NCBI RefSeq assembly: GCF_003205875.1
Contig: NZ_PUBZ01000022.1
Coordinates: forward strand, 1-64,000
Origin: Herpetosiphon llansteffanensis
Lineage (GTDB): Bacteria > Chloroflexota > Chloroflexia > Chloroflexales > Herpetosiphonaceae
DNA: 64,000 bases
Direction of reading: 5' to 3'
Shown: piece after piece, positions 25,776-33,236 of the stretch
Layout of the letters: each line of letters opens with the position of its first letter
Numbering within the stretch: the first letter of the stretch is position 1
The notes under the pieces: model-generated
Seen by the model: the letters and a program-made list of their open reading frames with translations, nothing else
Databases searched by the model: none
What the model was told of the DNA's origin: nothing
Position numbers and translations under genes: made by a program

Positions 25776-27065
25776 GTGAAACGACGCTTAGCTCCTCCTG
25801 CTGGCTGTCCGCCTGGTTCGTTTGGGCTTCCGCTAATTGGCGAGATTCGTGAGTGGGCCGCTGACCCATTGCAATTTGCCCAAGAACGCGCTCAACGCTA
25901 TGGCCCGATTTGGTCGACCCATCTTTTGGGTCGGCCTTGTGTTGTTTTATTGGAGCCAGCGGGCAATCACTTTATACTCAGTCAAGCAACCCAGCATTTT
26001 TCGTGGCGCGCTGGTTGGGGCCGCGCCATGCTGCGTCTGATCGGCGGCGGCTTATCATTAACTGATGGCCAACAGCACGATCAGCAACGCCATATCCTCA
26101 AGCCTGCCTTTGCCCATGCGGCGCTGCAACAATTGCAACCACAGATTCAGCAGTTGATTCAAGCCCAAATTCAAACATGGCTCGCTGCCGATCAAGTTTG
26201 TTTATTGGAGCGTTTGCAAGCTTTAGCCTTTGATGTGGCCTTGTTGGTGGTTTGTGGTCGCACGCCAGACCCCATTGCCAAGGCCTTGCACCACGATTTT
26301 GCGGCTTTTACTGCTGGCTTGTTTACTCCAGTGCCCTACCCAATTCCGGCCACGCCCTATTATCGGGCCAAACAGGCTGGGCGACGCTTGCGCCAAAGCT
26401 TGGGCTATCTCATCGAGTTGCGGCGTTTGAGCTTGCAGCCTGATGCGTTGGATAGTTTAAGTTTGCTCTTGCACGCCGACCCAAATCAAACTGACGATCA
26501 ATTAATCAGTGAATTATTGCTCTTGCTGTGGGCTGGCCACGATACAGTTGCTTCGTTGCTGACTTGGATTTGCCTTGAATTGGCCCAGCAGCCTGAAATT
26601 CTGCAACGTTTGCGCCAAGAAATAAGTACTAATAAACATAGTTTGCTTGATCATGTGTTGCGCGAGGCTGAGCGTTTACACCCGCCCGCACCTGGTGGTT
26701 TTCGCGGCGTGGTTGAAGCCTTTGAGTATGCTGGTTATCATGTGCCGCAAGGCTGGTTGGCAATGTACTCATCGGTCTATACTCACCAGATGCCGAGTTT
26801 GTGGCATAATCCAACCCAGTTCAATCCCGATCGTTTTGCAGCGCCCTTCAGTGAGGGCAAGCAAGCCTATAGTTTGGTTGGTTTTGGCGGCGGCCCACGG
26901 ATTTGCATTGGTTTGGCGTTGGCCCAAATCGAAATGCGCTTGGTTATCCGCGAATTACTCGCCAATTACGATTGGCAACTTGTGCCCAATCAAGATTTGC
27001 GGCCAGTCTGGTTGCCAACCAACCAACCCCGTTCAGGCGGCTTGATTCGATTAAAGCGGATTTAG
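25776..27065 (+). CDS. Cytochrome P450
   Basis: A 429-residue heme monooxygenase. The I-helix oxygen-activation motif is LLLLWAGHDTVAS (~246-258), the ExxR motif is EAERLHPPAPGG (~298), and the heme-binding loop is FGGGPRICIG (~370-379) with the axial cysteine present. No N-terminal membrane anchor is visible, so the enzyme should be soluble. The sequence style is closer to the CYP120/CYP51-like class than to actinobacterial P450s. Substrate and redox partners are unknown; no ferredoxin gene is adjacent. It starts at GTG three bases after the LPDTG gene, and uvrA begins 11 bp after its stop, so the three may share an mRNA. Confidence 0.93.
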   Translation: MKRRLAPPAGCPPGSFGLPLIGEIREWAADPLQFAQERAQRYGPIWSTHLLGRPCVVLLEPAGNHFILSQATQHFSWRAGWGRAMLRLIGGGLSLTDGQQHDQQRHILKPAFAHAALQQLQPQIQQLIQAQIQTWLAADQVCLLERLQALAFDVALLVVCGRTPDPIAKALHHDFAAFTAGLFTPVPYPIPATPYYRAKQAGRRLRQSLGYLIELRRLSLQPDALDSLSLLLHADPNQTDDQLISELLLLLWAGHDTVASLLTWICLELAQQPEILQRLRQEISTNKHSLLDHVLREAERLHPPAPGGFRGVVEAFEYAGYHVPQGWLAMYSSVYTHQMPSLWHNPTQFNPDRFAAPFSEGKQAYSLVGFGGGPRICIGLALAQIEMRLVIRELLANYDWQLVPNQDLRPVWLPTNQPRSGGLIRLKRI

Positions 27066-27076
27066 AGGAAGCGGTT

Positions 27077-29935
27077 ATGGCTGAAATTGACCAGATTCAG
27101 ATTGTTGGCGCACGCCAGCATAATCTTAAAAATATCGATTTAGCCATTCCCAAAGGCAAATTGGTGGTTTTTACTGGGCCATCGGGAGCTGGCAAATCGA
27201 CCTTGGCGTTCGATACGATTTATGCTGAAGGCCAGCGCCGCTATGTTGAATCGCTTTCGAGCTATGCCCGCCAATTTTTGGGCCAATTGCCGAGGCCTGA
27301 AGTCGATAGCATTCGTGGTTTAGCGCCAGCGATTGCTGTTGCCCAGCAAACGATCAATCGTTCGCCGCGCTCAACGGTTGGCACAATCACCGAAATTTAC
27401 GATCATTTACGCTTGCTGTATGCGCGAATTGGCAAGCCGCATTGCCCAATTTGTGGCCGCTCGATTGAGCAGCAAACCGCCAGCCAAATTGTCGATCAGA
27501 TTTTGGGCTATCCCGATGGCACGCGCTTGATGATTTTAGCGCCATTGGTCAACGAGGAAATTGGCTCGCATGCGACGGTTTTGGAGCAAACGCGGCGGGC
27601 TGGCTTTGTGCGGGTGCGAGTCGATGGGGCAATTGTTGACCTTGATGATCAGATCGATTTAGATCATCATGCGGCGCATAGTATCGAGGTGGTGATTGAT
27701 CGTTTGATTATTCGCCACAGTGAAGCCATCAGTTTGAACGACCATCCTGATCGGGTGCGGGTCAGCGATTCGGTTGAAACCGCGCTCAAAACAGGCTCTG
27801 GCGTATTGCTGGTTCAGCCGATCGATGGTCAACAGATGCGCTATAGCGAGCATGCTGCGTGCCCAGAGCATGGGCCATTGGCAAGCGGAGCGTTGGAGCC
27901 ACGGATTTTTTCATTTAACAGCCCGCATGGTGCTTGCCCAGTTTGCGATGGTTTGGGTACAGTTGATGATTTTGATCGAAACCTGTTACAATCCTACGCA
28001 GCGCAAACTCTTGGCGAATTGCTTTTGAACCCACTGCGCACCAGCACTACGACCAACCAACAATATTGGGAAGAAACAATTCAGGCTGTAGCTGACGCTT
28101 TAGCCATCGATCTCGAACAGCCTGTTGACACAATGGCTAGCTGGGCGTTAGATTTATGGCTCGAAGGTACGCTGCCAAGCGCTGAGCAATTGCCTTTAAC
28201 CAAGGCCTTGCGCCGTCAATTGGCGGCTTGGCCTGGCTTGCTTGGTTGGTTGCGCCAACATTGGCAACAGGCAAGCGAACAAGAGCGCGCAGGCTTGAGC
28301 CACTATCGCCAAGGCACGGTTTGCTCTGCATGTGAAGGTTCGCGCTTGCGACCAGAGTCGCGGGCAGTTACACTACAAGGGCGGGCGATTGATCAAATTA
28401 CAGCATTATCGCTTGAGGCTTGTTTTGCCTGGCTGAGTGCCTTGCCCAACACATTGCGGCGCGAGCGCGATCGGCAAATTGCGGCTCCGATTGTGCGTGA
28501 AATGGTTTTGCGGTTACAGTTTTTGCGTGATGTTGGGTTAGAATATTTGAGTTTGGCGCGTACTGCTGATAGCTTATCTGGTGGTGAAGCGCAACGGATT
28601 CAGTTAGCCACCCATATTGGAGCTGGATTATCAGGGGTTTTGTATGTGTTGGATGAGCCGTCGATTGGTTTGCATCCACGCGATACAGCGCGTTTATTAC
28701 AAACATTATTACAACTGCGCGACCTTGGTAATTCGGTTTTGGTGGTTGAGCATGACCCAGCGATAATTGCGGCGGCGGATTGGGTGGTTGAGGTTGGGCC
28801 GACGGCGGGCTTGCAGGGTGGGCATATTATTGCGAGTGGCACAGTTGAACAACTGATGGCCCAGCCCAATTCGCAAACTGGCCAATATTTGGTTGGCCAA
28901 CGCCAGCTTGGTGTGCCTCAAACACGGCGAAAGCCAACCCATGCTACACTACTGCTACGTGGAGCCAAGCAGCATAATCTCAAAGATCTTGATATAACGA
29001 TTCCGTTAGGCTGTTTGGTTGCGATTACTGGCGTTTCTGGTTCGGGAAAATCGAGCTTTATTCATGAGATTCTCTACCCACGGCTGGCCAACGAATTGCA
29101 TGGCAGCCGGCTAGCAGTGGGTCGGCATCGCAGCCTTGAAGGCCACGAGCAACTTGATAAAGTGATTGCGGTTGATCAAACGCCGCTTGGGCGTTCAGCG
29201 CGTTCCAATCCTGCGACCTACACCGGTATTTTCGACGCATTGCGTCAATTGTTTGCTGGGACAGCTGAAGCCAAAGTGCGGGGCTATGGAGCGAGTCGAT
29301 TTTCCTTTAATGTTAAGGGCGGACGCTGCGAGCAATGTCGCGGCGAAGGTGTGGTAACGATTGCCATGCAATTTTTACCAGATTTAGCGGTGACCTGCGA
29401 CGCATGCGCTGGGTTGCGTTATAATCGGGAAACCCTTGATATTCGCTATCGTGGGTATACCATTGCTGATGTACTCGCCATGACAGTTGGCCAAGCCTTA
29501 AGCGTTTTCGAACGTATTCCGGCTTTGGCGCGGAAACTTGAGAGTTTAGTTGAGGTTGGGTTAAGCTATTTGACCCTAGGCCAGCCAGCGGCGACTCTTT
29601 CGGGGGGCGAAGCGCAGCGGGTAAAACTAGCGGCAGAGCTAGCACGTCGCGGGACAGGCCGAACCCTGTATATTCTTGATGAGCCAACAACAGGGCTGTA
29701 TTGGACGGATGTTGAACGATTAATAGCGATAGTGCAACGCTTGGTTGACACAGGAAACAGCGTTGTGGTGATTGAACATCACCTTGACGTGATCAAGACC
29801 GCCGATTGGGTGATCGATTTAGGGCCTGAAGGTGGAGACACTGGTGGCCAGCTGGTTGTAGCTGGGCCGCCGGAAGTAGTCGCTATGAATCAAGCTTCAT
29901 GGACTGGCCGTTTCCTGCAAACCGTGTTAGCTTGA
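27077..29935 (+). CDS. UvrA-family excinuclease ABC subunit A
   Basis: A 952-residue protein with two ABC ATPase halves. Half 1: Walker A GPSGAGKSTLAFDTIYAEGQRRYVESLSSYARQFL, signature LSGGEAQRIQL and YVLDEPSIGLHPRD. Half 2: GVSGSGKSSF, TLSGGEAQRVKL and ILDEPTTGLYW. Zinc modules include CPICGR, CSACEG and CEQCRGEGV...CDACAG. The length includes the UvrB-contact insertion, so it may act in nucleotide excision repair. Oddities: GPSGAGKST instead of the usual GLSGSGKSS, CPEH where a CxxC is usual, and Tyr-Trp after EPTTGL where canonical UvrA has His-Phe. It could be a paralogue (UvrA2-like). The ATG at 27077 has GAGGAAG upstream. Confidence 0.88.
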   Translation: MAEIDQIQIVGARQHNLKNIDLAIPKGKLVVFTGPSGAGKSTLAFDTIYAEGQRRYVESLSSYARQFLGQLPRPEVDSIRGLAPAIAVAQQTINRSPRSTVGTITEIYDHLRLLYARIGKPHCPICGRSIEQQTASQIVDQILGYPDGTRLMILAPLVNEEIGSHATVLEQTRRAGFVRVRVDGAIVDLDDQIDLDHHAAHSIEVVIDRLIIRHSEAISLNDHPDRVRVSDSVETALKTGSGVLLVQPIDGQQMRYSEHAACPEHGPLASGALEPRIFSFNSPHGACPVCDGLGTVDDFDRNLLQSYAAQTLGELLLNPLRTSTTTNQQYWEETIQAVADALAIDLEQPVDTMASWALDLWLEGTLPSAEQLPLTKALRRQLAAWPGLLGWLRQHWQQASEQERAGLSHYRQGTVCSACEGSRLRPESRAVTLQGRAIDQITALSLEACFAWLSALPNTLRRERDRQIAAPIVREMVLRLQFLRDVGLEYLSLARTADSLSGGEAQRIQLATHIGAGLSGVLYVLDEPSIGLHPRDTARLLQTLLQLRDLGNSVLVVEHDPAIIAAADWVVEVGPTAGLQGGHIIASGTVEQLMAQPNSQTGQYLVGQRQLGVPQTRRKPTHATLLLRGAKQHNLKDLDITIPLGCLVAITGVSGSGKSSFIHEILYPRLANELHGSRLAVGRHRSLEGHEQLDKVIAVDQTPLGRSARSNPATYTGIFDALRQLFAGTAEAKVRGYGASRFSFNVKGGRCEQCRGEGVVTIAMQFLPDLAVTCDACAGLRYNRETLDIRYRGYTIADVLAMTVGQALSVFERIPALARKLESLVEVGLSYLTLGQPAATLSGGEAQRVKLAAELARRGTGRTLYILDEPTTGLYWTDVERLIAIVQRLVDTGNSVVVIEHHLDVIKTADWVIDLGPEGGDTGGQLVVAGPPEVVAMNQASWTGRFLQTVLA

Positions 29936-29985
29936 CGGTATGCCCAAAGCGTGAACAGCAACTGTGAATTTGGGGCATTATAAAG

Positions 29986-30028
29986 GCACATTGTGTTGAC
30001 GAAGGTATAGCCTTAATGTACAATGTGC
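29986..30028 (+). promoter_or_regulatory. Sigma-70 promoter framed by an inverted repeat (probable operator)
   Basis: TTGACG (29996-30001), a 17-bp spacer and TACAAT (30019-30024) form a strong promoter about 80 bp before the V4R gene. GCACATTGT (29986-29994) and ACAATGTGC (30020-30028) form a perfect 9-bp inverted repeat around it. A smaller palindrome, AAGG-TATAG-CCTT (30002-30014), lies at nearly the same centre. This is well placed for a dimeric or looping repressor of the cluster that follows. Confidence 0.7.
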
Positions 30029-30105
30029 GTGCTGGCCGGGCCACGTTCCGAACCACGCCGTGTTGCCCCACTGCGAAGCTCACAGCATAGTGCAAGGAGT
30101 TACTC

Positions 30106-30756
30106 ATGGCAGAAGAGCGCACCAATACGTCTGACGAGCTTGAGCGCCTGTTCTACCCCAATAAAATCGCACGATTGTATCTTCTCAGTTTGGAAGATGT
30201 TATGGGCCGCACGGGGGTCAATGCGCTGCTAAATATGGCAGGGATGAAACACCTCGTCAATAACTATCCGCCCAACGACTTAAAACGCGAATTTTCGTTC
30301 TTTGATCTCGCAACGATCAGCGAAGCCACCGAAACAATGTTCGGTCCACGGGGTGCGCGTGGGATGGAACTGCGGGCCGGACGGTATGCGTTTAGTCTTG
30401 GGTTGAAAGAATTTGGCCCACTATTGGGGATGGCCGACCTTGCGCTCAAACTGATGCCCATGACCATGAAAATGAAGATCGTGTTGAATGCGGTAGCACA
30501 AACATTTGACCGCTTCAGCGATCAGCCGAGTCGGGTAGAAGACCAAAAGGGTCGTTTCCTCTATTACATTGATAAATCACCAGTGTTCTGGGGACGCGGC
30601 AATAGCACCCCGATCTTCTATTTGGCGCAAGGGATTATCGAAGAAGCCTTGACATGGGTGACCGGCGGTCATAACTTCAAGGTCGAACAAGTTGCAAGTC
30701 CACGCAATGGCGACCCATATTGTGCGTTTGCCATTGACAAGGAGCCAATAGATTAG
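30106..30756 (+). CDS. V4R (4-vinyl reductase-like) domain protein
   Basis: A 216-residue soluble protein; AAGGAG precedes the ATG. The N-terminal half is helical (YPNKIARLYLLSLEDVMGRTGVNALLNMAG). The C-terminal half (~90-210) resembles V4R/hydrocarbon-binding domains: RGMELRAGRYAF near 85-96, and the end GIIEEALTWVTGGHNFKVEQVASPRNGDPYCAFAIDKEP, where the family usually has E-x-x-C-x-A-x-G and C-x-F. Only one of the usual cysteines (in YCAFAIDK) is present. V4R domains bind small molecules. As the first gene behind the palindromic promoter it is probably the ligand-binding input of the signalling cluster. Confidence 0.72.
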   Translation: MAEERTNTSDELERLFYPNKIARLYLLSLEDVMGRTGVNALLNMAGMKHLVNNYPPNDLKREFSFFDLATISEATETMFGPRGARGMELRAGRYAFSLGLKEFGPLLGMADLALKLMPMTMKMKIVLNAVAQTFDRFSDQPSRVEDQKGRFLYYIDKSPVFWGRGNSTPIFYLAQGIIEEALTWVTGGHNFKVEQVASPRNGDPYCAFAIDKEPID

Positions 30757-30919
30757 GACGATGTAAGTCTGCCAATCTGTGCGCTGGCGACGAGCAGGAC
30801 GCTCACAGACATCCAACTGTAATCTGTTTGCTGCCCATATTCGTGAAAATCCGAGTATAGTACCAGCAGATACCAGTTGGTTTCGGTGGTCGAAACGTCT
30901 TGAGCTGCAGGGACTCGTT

Positions 30920-32218
30920 ATGAAACGGATTGTTCTCCGCGATCCTACGCTTATCGCTCCCTTTGGAGAACCAGCGCGTGATTTGCGGATTCTCAATAAG
31001 CCGCTGTGGCTGCTACATCGTGATCTGCTTGCACGCCACTGCCAAAGTGTTGCGGAAGTAGACGATTGGTCTGAAATTTCACCAAGTAGTGATGAACTCT
31101 TGGTGCATAAAGATAATCTCTATTTCAACCGCGATTTCATTGAGACGTTTATCGCTGAGGCACGCGCCACTGGGCAACCTTGCCAAGTGGCTTTTGCTGC
31201 TGATGATGCGATGATTACGGCCCATGCTTTGCGATTACAAGAGGGTATTCGCAAGCATGGTAACCATTATATTGCCGACCTCTACTATTTCCCTCGCGGC
31301 GTTGTCCCGAATCCACAACCGCTGGTAATCGATACCAATGCCATGGAGATGGGCTACTACCATATTCCAAGCTATATGGCGCCCAACCAAGGGGATTTGG
31401 TATTCCAGGTGCCAATTCGTGCGTTTTGTTCAATCGAAAGCTGGGTCCATATTTTCATGACAAACTCTCCGCTCGGGGTGTTTGCATGGGGTCGGAAGCT
31501 GGAGCAAGAGGTTGCCAACAGTTGGCGTTTGAAGTTGAAGATTGGCTTTCGCTCGTTTATCGAACGCAAGCACTTTCTGTCATCATCACCGGTGGTCAAG
31601 ATTGGCAAGAACTGTTCAATCGACCCATCGGCGATTATTCAAGGCCCAACTGAAATCGGTAACAACGTGAATATTGGCGCTGGAGTGGTGATTACGAATA
31701 GCTTGATCGGTAATAACGTCACGATCATGCAAGGCTCGCAAGTGATGCTGAGCGTGGTCAGTGACCGTTGTTATTTACCATTCCGGGCCGCCTTGTTCAT
31801 GACTGTCTTGATGGAAAATTCGATGGTGGCGCAAAATACCTGTTTGCAGTTATGCGTCGTTGGCCGTAATACCTTTATCGGGGCTGGCAATACCTGTACC
31901 GATTTCGATTTGCTGGGCAAGCCAATCAAGACGCTCCATCGCGGGCGCTTGGAAGAAGTTGGCCTACCCGTCATCGGCTCGGCCATTGGCCATAATTGTA
32001 AAATTGGCTCAGGCTTTGTCATTTATCCAGCCCGCAACATTGAATCAGGCACGGTCTTGATTTATGGCGATGATCATTCTGTCATTCCTAAAAATGTTTC
32101 GAGTGGTATTTACACCCGCCCACCAGTTTTCTATCCCGACCGCGATCCCCGCGTTCAACGCATTCCTGTGGGCGATCGCGTTGCCGATGAGTACCCAGCA
32201 GAACAATTCCGTGATTAA
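30920..32218 (+). CDS. Left-handed beta-helix (hexapeptide repeat) protein
   Basis: A 432-residue protein. The N-terminal ~230 residues contain the opening VLRDPTLIAPFGEPARDLRI and no clear nucleotide-sugar motif. The C-terminal half (~230-400) has hexapeptide repeats of a left-handed beta-helix: VVKIGKNCSIDPSAIIQGPTEIGNNVNIGAGVVITNSLIGNNVTI, then CVVGRNTFIGAGNT and SAIGHNCKIGSGFVIYPARNI. The architecture resembles GlmU-like or sugar-nucleotidyl proteins with an acyltransferase-type end, but a catalytic His is not evident. The ATG at 30920 has only a weak ribosome site (GCAGGGA). It lies between the V4R and response-regulator genes in the same direction. Confidence 0.7.
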   Translation: MKRIVLRDPTLIAPFGEPARDLRILNKPLWLLHRDLLARHCQSVAEVDDWSEISPSSDELLVHKDNLYFNRDFIETFIAEARATGQPCQVAFAADDAMITAHALRLQEGIRKHGNHYIADLYYFPRGVVPNPQPLVIDTNAMEMGYYHIPSYMAPNQGDLVFQVPIRAFCSIESWVHIFMTNSPLGVFAWGRKLEQEVANSWRLKLKIGFRSFIERKHFLSSSPVVKIGKNCSIDPSAIIQGPTEIGNNVNIGAGVVITNSLIGNNVTIMQGSQVMLSVVSDRCYLPFRAALFMTVLMENSMVAQNTCLQLCVVGRNTFIGAGNTCTDFDLLGKPIKTLHRGRLEEVGLPVIGSAIGHNCKIGSGFVIYPARNIESGTVLIYGDDHSVIPKNVSSGIYTRPPVFYPDRDPRVQRIPVGDRVADEYPAEQFRD

Positions 32219-32223
32219 CGCTG

Positions 32224-32244
32224 CATCGCACGCGGCGTGCGATG
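32224..32244 (+). promoter_or_regulatory. Hairpin just before the response-regulator ribosome site
   Basis: CATCGCACG (32224-32232) pairs perfectly with CGTGCGATG (32236-32244) around a 3-nt loop. It begins six bases after the upstream stop codon and ends three bases before GGAGG of the next gene. There is no T tract, so it is more likely an mRNA-stability or translation element than a terminator. Confidence 0.5.
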
Positions 32245-32256
32245 ATGGAGGATACT

Positions 32257-33192
32257 GTGAGCAAAGAACGCATCTTAGTCGTCGAAGACCAAGCCGATAT
32301 CTCTGGCTTGCTCAAAATTTACTTCACCTCGCAAGGTTATGAAGTGATGACCGCGATGCGCGGGCAGGTAGCGCTCGATCTTGTGAAACGCACGCCGCCG
32401 CATTTGGCCTTGCTTGATGTGAATTTGCCCGATATGACCGGGTATGATATTGGAAAAGCACTGCGTGCCAATGCCCGTACAAAGCATATTCCAATCATTT
32501 TCTTAACTGCCCGTGGCGAACGCGGCGATAAAGCCGAAGGGCTTGGGGTCGTCCAAGCCAATGATTATATTGTTAAGCCCTTCGATATTGAAGAAGTGCA
32601 TATGCGGGTGCGCAACAATTTGGCCTTGGCCCGCGAAAAAAGCCGCACCCATCCAGTCACTGGCTTGCCAACCGCCGAATTGATCAACGAAGAGCTGCGC
32701 CGCTTGCTCTCCGCCGAAGTCTGGACGCTCGCAACCGTCCATATCAATGGCTTCGATACGTTTACCCAAGTCTATGGCTCGGTCGTTGGCGAAGATGTGC
32801 TCAAATTTGGCGCATTGTTGATCAACGAAGTCGTTAGCGAGTTGGGTGGCCAAGAGGAATTTATCGGCCAGTTAGTGACTGGGCCGGATTTCTTGATTAC
32901 CTCGATGCCTGAGCGGGCTAAAGCGATTATGGAGCGGATTGCCGAACGCTTTGACCAAGAAATTGGCTTGCACTACAGCTATCCCGACCGCAAACGTGGC
33001 TATATTTTGGCCAAAAACGCCGATGGCACTGAACGCCAAGAGCCACTGATGACGGTTTCAATTGGGGTACTCGAAAGTGACGATGGGCCATTCTACGACA
33101 TCCGTGAACTCAGCGAAACGGCTGAAAGTGTGCGCCCATTGCCCAACCTGCAAGATGGTTCAGTTCGTAGCGCTGTGAAATTTGGCCGCTAA
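32257..33192 (+). CDS. Response regulator with degenerate GGDEF-like domain
   Basis: The GTG at 32257 has GGAGG five bases upstream, giving 311 residues; an in-frame ATG at 32242 would add five. The receiver (~1-120) has D54 in LALLDVNLPDMTG and YIVKPFD. The C-terminal part (~135-290) follows a GGDEF-type order (HPVTGLPTAELINEELRR, ATVHINGFDTFTQVYGSVVGEDVLKFGALLINEV, TVSIGVL near the end). Where the active-site GGDEF hairpin should stand, the sequence reads LVTGPDFLIT. Cyclic-di-GMP synthesis is therefore unlikely, and a binding or relay role is inferred. It precedes the giant kinase. Confidence 0.85.
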   Translation: MSKERILVVEDQADISGLLKIYFTSQGYEVMTAMRGQVALDLVKRTPPHLALLDVNLPDMTGYDIGKALRANARTKHIPIIFLTARGERGDKAEGLGVVQANDYIVKPFDIEEVHMRVRNNLALAREKSRTHPVTGLPTAELINEELRRLLSAEVWTLATVHINGFDTFTQVYGSVVGEDVLKFGALLINEVVSELGGQEEFIGQLVTGPDFLITSMPERAKAIMERIAERFDQEIGLHYSYPDRKRGYILAKNADGTERQEPLMTVSIGVLESDDGPFYDIRELSETAESVRPLPNLQDGSVRSAVKFGR

Positions 33193-33209
33193 GCCAGGAG
33201 TTACTGCCT

Positions 33210-33236
33210 GTGCCTAAAGAACACAAACGCCCATGA
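33210..33236 (+). CDS. Eight-codon minicistron coupled to the giant kinase
   Basis: GTG-CCT-AAA-GAA-CAC-AAA-CGC-CCA-TGA (MPKEHKRP) has the only good ribosome site in this gap (AGGAG, 33196-33200). Its stop overlaps the kinase ATG as ATGA. The kinase itself has no proper ribosome site. Translation of this minicistron could therefore deliver ribosomes to the kinase start. No function of the peptide itself is proposed. Confidence 0.4.
   Translation: MPKEHKRP

Noticed and set aside
26903..27076. Upstream extension of uvrA into the P450 gene
   Set aside because: The extra ~58 residues have no UvrA character and overlap conserved P450 sequence in another frame. ATG 27077 has a good ribosome site and the family's usual N-terminus.
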